Counted from the first letter of the stretch, positions 1-9,678 are shown. The stretch is 34,582 nt of DNA from Chloroflexota bacterium (GCA_003158495.1 PMJT01000078.1:1-34582); one strand, 5' to 3'. Notes: a model not told the origin generated them from the letters alone. Numbers and translations are program-made.

Positions 1-825
1 CTTGCGCGCCTTGAGCTCGAGGGACAGCTTCGAGGGGCACTCACCGCCGACGAATTCCGACTTGTCTATCAGCCGATTGTCGAACTCGCGACCGGCCGGG
101 TTGTCGCGGCAGAGGCACTGCTCCGCTGGGACCGTCCGGGCCCACCGATCGGACCTGACAAGTTCGTCCCGCTTGCCGAGGACACGGGTGACATCGTGCC
201 GATCGGTCGGTGGGTCCTGGCTGAGGCCTGCCGACAGGCGCGCCGCTGGCAACAGGAGACTCGCCTGGCCGGCTTCGCGATCTCGGTCAACGCGTCGGCA
301 CGCGAGCTCGCCGAGCCCCAGTTTGTCGCTCAGGTGGTGGATACACTCGCGGCGGCCGGCCTTGCTCCCGAGCACCTCACTCTCGAGGTTACCGAGAGCG
401 TCCTGCTGACCGACGAGACTGGGGCGGTCGGAACCCTCCGCGCGCTGCGGGATGCTGGCGTCCACATCGCAGTGGACGACTTCGGGACCGGGTACTCCTC
501 GCTCAGTTATCTCGACCGCCTGCCGGTCGACGGGCTCAAGATCGACCGCTCGTTCGTTCAAGGGCTCGGCCCAGGGCTCGGCAAGAGTGCCCTCGTGAGC
601 GCGACCCTCGGATTCGCCCGGGCTCTCGGCCTCACCGTCACCGCGGAGGGGGTCGAGACCGAGGAGCAATTCCGCAAGCTCCAGGAGCTGCGGTGTGGCT
701 TGGCCCAGGGCTTCTACCTTTCGAAACCGCTCGCAGCCGAGTCACTGGCCCAGCTCCTCGCCTCTGGCCGATCCTACGCAACCCAACCAAGGTCGCGGCG
801 GGTCCGTTCTCGACCGGCTGCGTGA
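1..825 (+). CDS. EAL-domain (c-di-GMP phosphodiesterase) protein, C-terminal part, truncated by window edge
   Basis: Frame 1 is open from base 1: LVYQPIVELATGRVVAAEALLRW...ISVNASARELAEPQF...VTESVLL...IAVDDFGTGYSSLSYLDRLPVDGLKIDRSFV...TAEGVET, classic EAL motifs. Confidence 0.93.
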   Translation, partial: LARLELEGQLRGALTADEFRLVYQPIVELATGRVVAAEALLRWDRPGPPIGPDKFVPLAEDTGDIVPIGRWVLAEACRQARRWQQETRLAGFAISVNASARELAEPQFVAQVVDTLAAAGLAPEHLTLEVTESVLLTDETGAVGTLRALRDAGVHIAVDDFGTGYSSLSYLDRLPVDGLKIDRSFVQGLGPGLGKSALVSATLGFARALGLTVTAEGVETEEQFRKLQELRCGLAQGFYLSKPLAAESLAQLLASGRSYATQPRSRRVRSRPAA

Positions 826-1035
826 CGAGGCCGGCGGGACAGGTAGGCTGCGCGATTCCTGAACGAGTCAGCCAAAGGCGGAGATGTCGTGCTTTCCCGA
901 TACGACGACCTTGCGTTCTCGGCTGCCCCAATCCTGCCGTGCTCGAGGCTGGCCGGAGGCCACGGCGCGATGCAGCCGTAGCGTCGGCGGGCTTCGACCA
1001 CGAGGCCCCCAGCCACGGCCAGCCGGTCGGCCGAG

Positions 1036-1341
1036 CTAGGGCAGTCCGCCAAGCTCCATGCCGGGCCCATCGTCGGGACGGGCCACGAAACCCAGTCGTT
1101 CGTAAAAGTCACGCTTGCCCCGGGCGCTGAAGAGCTGGACCTGAAGCACACCCGCTTCCTGGCATCGGGCGACCAGTCGCTTCATGATCTCCGTTCCGAT
1201 GCCCTGGCCGCGCACGTCTGGCCTAACGATCACGTCCACGATCAGGGCATGCAGGACCCCGTCGGAGAGCACGATGCCGGTGCCTATGGCCTCGCCGCCA
1301 CGACGTGCGCAGACCGCGTACCAGGCGCTGGGAATGACTGC
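1036..1341 (-). pseudogene. GNAT N-acetyltransferase, apparently 5'-truncated by an in-frame TGA (1342-1344)
   Basis: WYAVCARRGGEAIGTGIVLSDGVLHALIVDVIVRPDVRGQGIGTEIMKRLV...FYERLGFVARPDDGPGMEL matches the GNAT core (RGQGIG); the frame is closed by a stop just upstream, with no convincing start. Confidence 0.6.
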
Positions 1342-1444
1342 TCAGAGCTTGCACCGAAGGAAGATCGCGCATCGACTCCGCCACGAAGCTCGTCGTTCGG
1401 TGGGCGTTCCGGGACTGCGCTCGACCCACCACTGGAGGTAACCA

Positions 1445-2110
1445 ATGGATGCAATACACGCCGACGAACCACCCAAGTTAGGCCTGCGCGAACGCAAGAA
1501 GGCGAAGACCCGCGCGCTTCTCCAGGAGGTTGCGCTGCGCCTCTTCCGCGAACAGGGCTACTCCGAGACCTCGGTCGAAGAGATTGCCTAGGCCGCGGAG
1601 GTCTCGACCACGACCGTCTTTCGCTACTTCCCCACGAAGGCAGATCTCGTCATCTACGACGACCTGGACGTGCGGGTGATCGAGGCGGTGCGCGCCCAGC
1701 CGGCCGAGCTGAACGTGCTCCAGGTGATGCGGAACGCGGTTCGGTCGGTGTTGGGCGAAATGACGGGCGCGGAGATAGACGCGCAGCGTGAGCGAGATCA
1801 GCTGATGTGGCACGAGCCAGAAGTGCGAGCAGCGGGGCTCGCGGAACTCGTCCGGATGATGCGTGACATGGTCCGGCTCGTGGCCGAGCGCACGGGCCTG
1901 CCGGCCGACGACGACAGGGTAATTGCGACCGCTGGTGCCGGCATCGGCGTGTCCCTTGCGGCATGGTTCGCATGCGAAGGCGACACATCATTTGCGCGCT
2001 TTCCGGGTCTCTTCGACGCCGCTATCGCTCACCTGGAGTCGGCCTTGCCGCTGCAAGCAGGGGCTTCGCTTCGCAGAGCAAGAACACAACGTCGGGCGGA
2101 CGGGATCTAG
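1445..2110 (+). pseudogene. TetR-family transcriptional regulator with in-frame amber codon in the HTH
   Basis: MDAIHADEPPKLGLRERKKAKTRALLQEVALRLFREQGYSETSVEEIA*AAEVSTTTVFRYFPTKADLVIYDDLDVRVIEAV...; the same frame continues to 2110; TAG at 1589-1591. Confidence 0.8.
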
Positions 2111-2317
2111 GCAACTTATGAGCCAGTGACGAGGTCTGTCGTCGGCTGAAGGGTGGCCAGGTCGGTACGTTCTGGCCCGAACGTCGGTACTAGCAAGGTG
2201 GTTGTCGCCAGGCCTGACTAGCCCATCATGGGAGGTACGCGCAGGCACCAGTCGCTGGCAGCCAATCAAGCGCACCACGGAGCCCACCGTTGGCACCGAC
2301 TCGCACTCGGTGATCCG

Positions 2318-3331
2318 ATGTCGCTCAACTCCGATCCGGCCGAGGACATGGACAGCATCGCGAACGAGTCATCGCGGCATTTCCCGAACCCACTGCTCGC
2401 AGGCCTGGCCGAAGCGATGCGCTCGGCTGCGGAGGAATTCCGGCGGCGGGAGGTCGAGCGATGTCACGTGGAATCGACTGAGAACATCGATCGCTTGGTG
2501 ACCCGCCGCGAGGAGGGGGCCGGCGCGTTGCGAATGGCGGCGGAGGCCGACGAGGCAGCCATCATGGAATGGTCCAAGGCGCGACTAGACGAGGTCAGGG
2601 TCGCGACCGACGATCAGGTGGCGCAGTGTTTTGAGGGCCTCGCACACGATCAAGCGGAAATCGAGCGCGCCGTCGAATTGCGAGTCGCGCGCGCTGAAGG
2701 GCTGGCGCGGCAGTTCGAGGACGAACTCGCCCAACTGTTCGAGCAACTGCCCGATGACGCTGACCCGACGGCCTTTGCCAGTCTAGCGTCCCAAATGGCG
2801 AGCCCGCCCGACTTCGCTCTCGAGGTGGATGGACGCGCTGACGAGACCGAACCGCAGGACATTGAGCGGGCTCTCGGTTCGCAGAGCGCCGCCACGGAAT
2901 CGTCCAATCAACCGATAACGACCGACCCTATCCCTGAGCAACAGGCGCAGCGGCAGCTGCGGCCCGATTCTGGGCCGGTGCATGTCTCACTCTCTCCCGG
3001 AACTCTGACCGGGGCCGGTGCAGTCCGAGGGCGGTACTTCCCAGAGTGGTATGGCGAGGTCGATTGGCTGAGGACGACTGGTCGCGAGGCGGACGCCGTG
3101 GCGTTGCTCCTGGATATCGTCTACGCCACGGAGGCTGAATCTCGGGCAGAAGGCGGTCCCGTGGCGCCAAGGGCCTACCACGAGCTGGCGGAGATCCATG
3201 CTGCAGGCGGCGACATTGCTGCCGAGTTCGCGATCGTTGAACGCTTCTCACGCCAGAACAGGGCCCAAGGCGCGGTTCAATCCCAGCTCCTCGCGCGCTG
3301 GGCCTTTCTCAAGAAGTCGGCTAAGCGATAG
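2318..3331 (+). CDS. Hypothetical protein: charged coiled-coil-like N-terminus and conserved-looking helical C-terminal domain
   Basis: Long ORF with coding-like composition; C-terminal GRYFPEWYGEVDWLRTTGREADAVALLLDIVYATEAES...YHELAEIHAAGGDIAAEFAIVERFSRQ is TPR-like. The start could be 2228 or 2318. Confidence 0.6.
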   Translation: MSLNSDPAEDMDSIANESSRHFPNPLLAGLAEAMRSAAEEFRRREVERCHVESTENIDRLVTRREEGAGALRMAAEADEAAIMEWSKARLDEVRVATDDQVAQCFEGLAHDQAEIERAVELRVARAEGLARQFEDELAQLFEQLPDDADPTAFASLASQMASPPDFALEVDGRADETEPQDIERALGSQSAATESSNQPITTDPIPEQQAQRQLRPDSGPVHVSLSPGTLTGAGAVRGRYFPEWYGEVDWLRTTGREADAVALLLDIVYATEAESRAEGGPVAPRAYHELAEIHAAGGDIAAEFAIVERFSRQNRAQGAVQSQLLARWAFLKKSAKR

Positions 3332-3542
3332 CAATACGGGACGGCCAAGAGACGACACTGAGGCCCGGGTTCTGCCGCGTGCGAGAACGTTCGCAAACAA
3401 CCGGGCTCAGCAAACCTCGCCCCACGATCCGGCCATGGTGACGGCGTCGCCGGTCCACTGCGGCGGCGCGTTGGGCCCCACGCTCAAGAACCCGACCGAT
3501 ACGCGGAACGAGTCACTTTCCTAGGATCGACCGAAGGTAGAC

Positions 3543-3980
3543 TTGCCTCCGTCGGATAGTAGATTCCGGTCTGGCGGAGTGGCGAACCCAGCTGATCGGC
3601 GTTCCTGGCAGCCTCGGGCACCGCAGATTGCGGCGAGGATACGACGCGAGACCGGGCCGAGGCGCCTCGATGCCCGTGGCCGTCCGGGCTTCCGCATCGC
3701 CAGTGTCGAGTGGCGCGGAGCCCCACTATTCGTCCTCTGGACGATCGACCGCGACAGCATATGGGTGCTGCCGAGCGCGTCGCGAAGCCGGCGGGACATG
3801 AGCGAACTCGGCCGGACCATTCAGCTGATCGGCTCATTCTGGCAGCCCCAGATGGCATCCAAGATCGCCGACCTCAAGCTCGGGGGCCGCTCCCGCTTCG
3901 TGAACTTGGAGGACGAGGATCACGACACGATCGCCGCGGAGCTCTTACGGCGATTTCCGCCTGCCGGCAACCTTAGCTGA
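3543..3980 (+). CDS. Hypothetical protein
   Basis: 145-aa ORF with plausible composition (FRIASVEWRGAPLFVLWTIDRDSIWVLPSASRSRRDMSELGRTIQLIGSFWQPQMASKIADLKLGG); no family recognised. Confidence 0.4.
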   Translation: MPPSDSRFRSGGVANPADRRSWQPRAPQIAARIRRETGPRRLDARGRPGFRIASVEWRGAPLFVLWTIDRDSIWVLPSASRSRRDMSELGRTIQLIGSFWQPQMASKIADLKLGGRSRFVNLEDEDHDTIAAELLRRFPPAGNLS

Positions 3981-4111
3981 CATTGCTCCTGTACAGCCGC
4001 AGGCGAAGCCGGGGAGATCCGAAGACGAGAACACGAGTTCTCGACCCGCGTTCTGCTCCCCACGATGAAGTCATCGTTGTCAGGACCCTGAGAGTCGGCG
4101 CTCGGGGAGCG

Positions 4112-4379
4112 CCGGCCAGAATGGCCGACCCGGCCAACCATCTGCTGCACCACGCCCCGGCATGGTCCTCATCTCGGCCGTCGAGCCCTCGACCTGGGCA
4201 GTGGAGGATTGCGCCTTTGCCGCCCAGAACCTGATGCTCGCGGGCTGGAACTGGGTCACGGCAGCTGCTGGATCGGCAATGTCCAGTTCTACCTCGACAC
4301 CCCCGAGGGCAAGCGGCTTCTCAGCCTGCCGGAAGGATATGTGCCGGTGGCCCCGATCATCGTCGGCTACCCTGCGTAG
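4112..4379 (+). pseudogene. Nitroreductase-like C-terminal fragment with frameshifts
   Basis: Pieces in shifting frames: PARMADPANHLLHHAPA / MVLISAVEPSTWAVEDCAFAAQNLMLAG / GHGSCWIGNVQFYLDTPEGKRLLSLPEGYVPVAPIIVGYPA*. Confidence 0.7.
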
Positions 4380-4461
4380 CCAGCCTGTCCCAGTCCCGCG
4401 CAACGAGCCCGTTGTCGGCTGGATTGGTTAGTGGAGGCGTTCGTCTCCGGCGTACCGCTGT

Positions 4462-4596
4462 GAAGCGCCATGGCTGACCGTTGCGAGCGCTGGGAGCGTT
4501 CACGGCAGCGGTAACCAACCGGGCAATGATCGAGTCGTCTGGCCGCTGGCTGGTGTAGTCGCGAACCGATCGCCGTCCGGAAATCGCGTCGAGCAT
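4462..4596 (-). pseudogene. Nitroreductase-like N-terminal fragment, opposite strand to the C-terminal fragment
   Basis: MLDAISGRRSVRDYTSQRPDDSIIARLVTAAVNAPSARNGQPWRF is a typical nitroreductase N-terminus; homology ends abruptly. Confidence 0.75.
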
Positions 4597-4910
4597 ATTC
4601 GCGCGGCTGCTGGTCGATCTGCAGAGCAACCCAAGCGTCGACCTCTCGCTGTCAGGCTTCGGCGAGGATGAGATCGCCGGCCAACGAAGCCCGAGGACCC
4701 GGAGCGACTTCTCGGTGGAGCCCAGGCGGCGCTGGCCTTTACCGACCCGCTTTACAACGTGAGTCTCGGTGACCACGGCGGTCAGCCACGGGGCTCTCGG
4801 CGCCGGCGGATCGCCAACGACTCGATTTAGGTGATCGTCCCAATCTCGACCTCACGATCGAGCAGGCGCGGATCCTCAATCTCGCGTTCAACAAGATCAG
4901 TGGCTCCTGG
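4595..4910 (+). pseudogene. Scrambled remnants of a ParB-nuclease/DNA-methyltransferase fusion protein
   Basis: IFARLLVDLQSNPSVDLSLSGFGEDEIAG (4595-4680), TKPEDPERLLGGAQAALAFTDPLYNVSLGDHGGQPRGSRRRRIANDSI* (4684-4830), LDLTIEQARILNLAFNKISGSW (4845-4910). Frames and order do not form one ORF. Confidence 0.7.
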
Positions 4911-5000
4911 CTTGCTTCGGAGCCTGGAAGCCCGCGCTCAACGTCAACACGCTGGCCGTCATAGTCGCGCCGCTCCGGCGGCGGATGGCATACTCAGTCA

Positions 5001-6176
5001 ATGGGCATCCAGCCGCAGTCCGCTGCCGGGAGCGCCGCAGTGGTCGATCCGATCCGTCTCGAGTCGCTGCTCAGACGACTTGTCGCGACCGACTCCACGA
5101 ACCCGCCGGGCGGAGAGGCATCCACTGTAGCTGTGCTGGCCGACCATCTGGGTCGGCACGGCCTTCGAGCGGAGACGGTCGAGGTGTTGCCCGGCCGTCC
5201 GAACCTCTCGGTCGCGTTCGGCAGTGGCGACGGCCCGATCCTCCTGCTCAACGCCCACATGGACACGATGCCGGTCGGACCGGGCTGGTCGCGATCGCCC
5301 TATGGCGCGATCATCGAAGACGGTTTGCTCTACGGCCGGGGTGCGTGCGACGCGAAGGGCGGGCTCGCCGCGATGGTCGAGGCCGTGGTGGCTATCGCGG
5401 CCGCGAAGGTCAACCTCCGCGGCCGCGTTGTGCTTGACGCCGTGATCGACGAAGAGGCCGGCGCGGCCGGAACCCTGGCGAACGTAGCCGCCGGCCGCCG
5501 AGCGGATTGGGCCATAGTTGCGGAGCCGACCGAACTGGCAATCGCGCGAGTCGGCAACGGCCAGCTGGACGTCACGCTGTCCGTCCATGGCCATGCCGCC
5601 CACGGCAGCATGCCGGACAAAGGCCGCAGTGCCATCGCCGACGCGGCCGCGCTGGTGGCGGCTTTCGAGGCCGCGCACGCACGGCTTCGAGCGACTCCCT
5701 ACCCGGCGCTCGGACCCGCCTCCTACAACGTGGGGACGATCGAGGGTGGATTGCAGGCGTCGATCGTGGCCGCCGAGTGCCGGCTCGAGGTCGACCGGCG
5801 GATACTCCCCGGCTCGACGATCGAGGCGGCAACAGCTGAGATCGACGCGCTGATCGAATCCGTCCGCGCAGCGCGCCCCGGACTGGACGTCACACGCGAG
5901 GTCACGCTGGCCATTCCACCGGTCGAGGTGCCGGCCGACTCGCCCGTCTGCGTGGCCCTGGCCGCGGCGCTTCGCGCGCTGGGCGGCGCTGCCATCGTCG
6001 GAGGACTGCGAGCCACTTCAGACGCGGCATGGCTGGCCGCCGCCGACATTCCGGCGGTGGTATTCGGCCCCGGGAGCCTGGTCGACGCCCACCGCCCCGA
6101 CGAGCGCGTGGCTCTTGCCGACGTCGAGTTGGCGGCTCGAGCGCTCGTCATGACGATCGTCACGCTGGTCGGCTGA
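5001..6176 (+). CDS. M20 family metallopeptidase/deacylase (ArgE/DapE-like)
   Basis: NPPGGE..., LLLNAHMDTMPVG, YGRGACDAKGGLAAMV, DEEAGAAGT, EPTELAIARVGNGQLDVTLSVHGHAAHGSMP, GLRATSDAAWL, FGPGSLVDAHRPDERV. Confidence 0.92.
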   Translation: MGIQPQSAAGSAAVVDPIRLESLLRRLVATDSTNPPGGEASTVAVLADHLGRHGLRAETVEVLPGRPNLSVAFGSGDGPILLLNAHMDTMPVGPGWSRSPYGAIIEDGLLYGRGACDAKGGLAAMVEAVVAIAAAKVNLRGRVVLDAVIDEEAGAAGTLANVAAGRRADWAIVAEPTELAIARVGNGQLDVTLSVHGHAAHGSMPDKGRSAIADAAALVAAFEAAHARLRATPYPALGPASYNVGTIEGGLQASIVAAECRLEVDRRILPGSTIEAATAEIDALIESVRAARPGLDVTREVTLAIPPVEVPADSPVCVALAAALRALGGAAIVGGLRATSDAAWLAAADIPAVVFGPGSLVDAHRPDERVALADVELAARALVMTIVTLVG

Positions 6177-6294
6177 GGCGACAAGAAACAGCGGTGTAAA
6201 GAGCGGCGGCGCAACGGAGCCGGCTCGGCGCCCCCGGCCCGGCACATCCGCCTGCATCACGTCGGCGGCCCGTCGAGACCCGCGGCTCGCGCCT

Positions 6295-7410
6295 TCAGAC
6301 CGAGAAAGCCCGAGCCGCCTCCAAGTCCACTTCGACGCCCAAACCCGGGCGATCCGTCGGCGCGACGAACCCGTCGCGCAACTCGAGCCCCGTGTCGAAG
6401 AGCCGTTCCATTGGCGAGGCGTGCTGCGAGAACTCCAGCATCAGGGCGTGCGGCGTAGCCACGCAGAGGTGCAGAGCAGCCGCACGGACGATCGGAGACG
6501 ACCAGGCATGTGGCGCCAGAGCCAGACCTAGCGACTCCGCCCGTTCCGCGACCCGCAGGCAGCCGGTCAAACCGCCGGCTCGCGATGGGTCGGGCTGAAC
6601 CACGTCAACTCCGCCGGTTTCCATCAGCCGATCGAACCCGCCTGGGCTGCTCTCTTCCTCGCCGGTGGCGATGCGCAGGCCGGGCACGCGGAACCGCGCA
6701 TACGAGGCGTAGTCGTCCGGAGCGAAGGGCTCCTCGAGCCAGTAGACGTCGTGGTCCGCAAGCATGTGCGCCAGCTTCTCGGTGGCCCGAAAGTCGCCGC
6801 TGTCCCAAGCTCGGTTGGCCATGTCGATCATGACGGCACGGTCCCCGGCCGCGCTCCGCGCCGCGGCGACCAGTGCCTCGTCGTGGCGCAAGCCCCGGCC
6901 CAGACCCCCCCAGCCGAGCTTCACGGCGCTGAAACCGCCGGCCACGTGTTCGGCAACCAGCGCCTCCGTTTCTGCTGGTTCGTCGGGCATGAGCAGGCTG
7001 GCGTAGGCGCGGATCCGTGGCTGGCAAGCCCCGCCGAGGAGCTGGTACACGGGCCGTCCGACCGCCTTACCCATGAGATCCCAGAGGGCCAGGTCGATAG
7101 CGCTCATGGCCTGAAGGGCGGCGCCGGAGCGGCCGTAGAACAGCGTGGCTCGATACATCGCCCGCCAGAGAGCGCCGCGCTCGAAGGGGTCGTGACCGAC
7201 GACCACGCCGCGCAGGCCCCGGCAGACCTCGTGAGAGAGCGGCGCATCGATGATGGCGCGACCGACCTCGGGGGAAGTGTCTGCCTCCCCGATCCCCACC
7301 AGACCCTCGTCCGTGAGAACGCGAACGAGCAGGATGTCCTGCGAACTGTCGCCGATGTCTCGAACGTCGGGCCGTCTCAGGATCATGGTTTCAACATCGG
7401 TGATGCGCAT
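6295..7410 (-). CDS. Mandelate racemase/muconate lactonizing enzyme family protein (enolase superfamily)
   Basis: ATG at 7410 (MRITDVETMILRR); AIDLALWDLMGKAVGRPVYQLLGG, AVKLGWG, MIDMANRAWD, YWLEEPFAPDD, IATGEEE, VVQPDPSRAGGLT, APHAWSS. Confidence 0.92.
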   Translation of the reverse strand: MRITDVETMILRRPDVRDIGDSSQDILLVRVLTDEGLVGIGEADTSPEVGRAIIDAPLSHEVCRGLRGVVVGHDPFERGALWRAMYRATLFYGRSGAALQAMSAIDLALWDLMGKAVGRPVYQLLGGACQPRIRAYASLLMPDEPAETEALVAEHVAGGFSAVKLGWGGLGRGLRHDEALVAAARSAAGDRAVMIDMANRAWDSGDFRATEKLAHMLADHDVYWLEEPFAPDDYASYARFRVPGLRIATGEEESSPGGFDRLMETGGVDVVQPDPSRAGGLTGCLRVAERAESLGLALAPHAWSSPIVRAAALHLCVATPHALMLEFSQHASPMERLFDTGLELRDGFVAPTDRPGLGVEVDLEAARAFSV

Positions 7411-7475
7411 CCCTCGCCTCCTGGGCCGTTTCGTCGGGCCAGCCGAAATCCATGCCAATCGTCGGCGCCTGCGCC

Positions 7476-8649
7476 TCAGGCGACTTTGTAGCGTTCGAGC
7501 GCCGCCCGGTCCAAATCGATTCCGAGCCCGGGGCGTTCGGGCAGGGCGATGACTCCATCGTGAAAAACTAGCTCGTCCGCCGTCAATTCCTGGCGTAGGA
7601 CCGAGCCGGTCATCGCCGGTGGCAGAAACTCGATGTACGGGCAATGGGCCGTAGCGGCGGCAAGGTGCGCGGCGGCGGCGATAGATATACCCGTCTTCCA
7701 GACGTGCGGGACGATCAGGCGCCCTCGTTCAGCGGCCATGTCGCAGACCCGCCGAGCTTCGGTCAGGCCGCCGACTCGCCCGATGTCCGGCTGGGCCACG
7801 TCCGCCAGACCGCGGTCCATGAGGTCCTCGAATTCGAAACGCGTCGCCAGCCACTCTCCGGCCGCGATGCGGGTCCCGGTGTTCGCCTCGTGGAGCCGGC
7901 GATACCCGGCCAGATCGTCCGACCGGAGCGGCGTCTCCACGAAGAAGAGGTCGAAGTCGCGCCAGCCGGCAATGACGCGGGCCGCCTTCTCCGGGTTGTC
8001 CCAGAGGTATTGGACGTCCACCATGATTGCCATCTTCGGCCCCACGACGGCACGGACCGCGGCGATGACCTCGCCCATCCTCTCGTCCGGTTCTTCGATC
8101 CGCTCGTGTCGGTATGGACCGCCGAACGTCAGCTCTAGCTTCATCGCGCGGAAGCCGAGATCCCGGGCCCGGAGCGCCCAGTCGACAAGGGACGAGCGGT
8201 AGGCCTCGAAGCTCGACACGTCGGGCTGGAGCGAGGCATACGGCACGATCTCGTCCTTGACGGCGCCGCCGAGGAGCCGATGGCACGGGACGCCCGCCGC
8301 TTTCCCTGCAATATCCCAGAGCGCCATGTCGATCGCGCCGAGGGCGTTGATAAGCGCACCCCGACGGCCGTTCATGGCCGTCCCGACATACACCCGCTCC
8401 CAGATGGCGGCCGGATCCAGCGGGTCCTCGCCGATAACCAGGTCACGCAGCCCGCGGCCCATCGTATGAGTGCCGGGCGCATCGATGCAGGCCCTCGCGA
8501 TCCACGGGTTGACGTCGGTCTCGCCGATGCCGCTGATGCCCGCATCGGTGTGGACCTCGACCACGAAGCTATCCTGGGCGGACGAGGTCCGCTCGACGCT
8601 GAAATCTGGCGCAAGAAGGACGTGGCAGTCGATCCCGGTGACCTTCACC
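7476..8649 (-). CDS. Mandelate racemase/muconate lactonizing enzyme family protein (second, divergent paralog)
   Basis: GTG start at 8649 (VKVTGIDCHVLLAPD); AIDMALWDIAGKAAGVPCHRLLGG, RAMKLELTFGG, MVDVQYLWD, FFVETPLRSDD, IAAGEWLATR, VAQPDIGRVGGLTEA, IVPHVWKTGIS. Confidence 0.92.
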
Positions 8650-8661
8650 GGCCCATGCTCC

Positions 8662-9678
8662 TCACGAGGACTGCGCCCCCGACGCGAGCCTGCCGCGAAC
8701 GGAGCCGTCTGCCCGAAGGTCGGTGACTTCGTCCACGCCGCCGTAGAGCACGGCACTGGTCCTGGCCTCGCGGACCTCGCCCGGCCGGAGGATCGGGGCA
8801 CGTCCCGCGGCCACCGTATCTGCGAGCCGCCCGGGATAGCTCGTCCAGAGCTCCAGCGCGGCGTGGTAGTAGCCGCGCCAGGCGCCGTACACCATCCACA
8901 GCCAGACGACGGGGAAGGCCACCGGGTCGAAAACCAGGCCGAAGCCGCGGTGGTCGGAGGTGTCCGTGCAGGCGACCCACCCAGCCTTCAGGCCCGTCAG
9001 GAAGTGGAGAGCAAGGCTGCCGTAGTCCCGCGATCGGACGCTCCGGACATCGAGCGTCGAACCGTCGCCCAGGGGCAGGTTCGGCCAATCGTACGAATCG
9101 CCCTGCCGGCCCAGCCCGCCGCCGGCCCACTCGTCGACCAGGCCGCGTGTAGCCGGGACGTCGAAGCGATGGTTCGGGCTGATAGCCAGCGCCGGATGAA
9201 TGCCCCACATGAAATCGAAGGGCTGCGTTCCGACGTGCTCGATCCGATAGCTGATATCCAGCACCGGCGCGTCGTCGCGCAGGCGGATCGTCTTGGTATA
9301 GCGAGCTGGCGTAATCGGCGTCTGGACCGAAAGCTCCAACTCCGGGACATCGCGATCGACGACTCGCCAATCCCAGCGCGCCGTCCACAACTCGCCCATG
9401 TACGGCGTCGCCTCGCCGTAACGATCGATCGACGGCGCTCCGCCGGGGAAGGCATCGTCCCAGCCGCCAGCCCAGTGATCGTCGAAGCTGGCGAAGATCG
9501 GGGCCTCGTGGGGAGCGATGCGGGGGTTCTCCCAGAGGACATTGCGATCGGCGGTCTTGTCAATCAGCCGGAGGATCTTGCCGCCCGTTCGAGCCAGCAC
9601 GTCCACGGCGCACCAGCGGTTCTCGAGGCGGACCACCGGCAGACCGCAGTAGGTCCAGTTGGGATCGATGCGGACCAT
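8662..9678 (-). CDS. Aldose 1-epimerase-like (galactose mutarotase-like fold) protein
   Basis: YCGLPVVRLENRWCAVDVLARTGGKILRLIDKTADRNVLWENPRI...WGIHPALAI; coupled to the flanking genes. Confidence 0.75.
   Translation of the reverse strand: MVRIDPNWTYCGLPVVRLENRWCAVDVLARTGGKILRLIDKTADRNVLWENPRIAPHEAPIFASFDDHWAGGWDDAFPGGAPSIDRYGEATPYMGELWTARWDWRVVDRDVPELELSVQTPITPARYTKTIRLRDDAPVLDISYRIEHVGTQPFDFMWGIHPALAISPNHRFDVPATRGLVDEWAGGGLGRQGDSYDWPNLPLGDGSTLDVRSVRSRDYGSLALHFLTGLKAGWVACTDTSDHRGFGLVFDPVAFPVVWLWMVYGAWRGYYHAALELWTSYPGRLADTVAAGRAPILRPGEVREARTSAVLYGGVDEVTDLRADGSVRGRLASGAQSS

Noticed and set aside
4989-5000. CATACT just upstream of the M20 gene ATG as a leaderless promoter
   Set aside because: No supporting -35 element at the expected distance; too weak in isolation.
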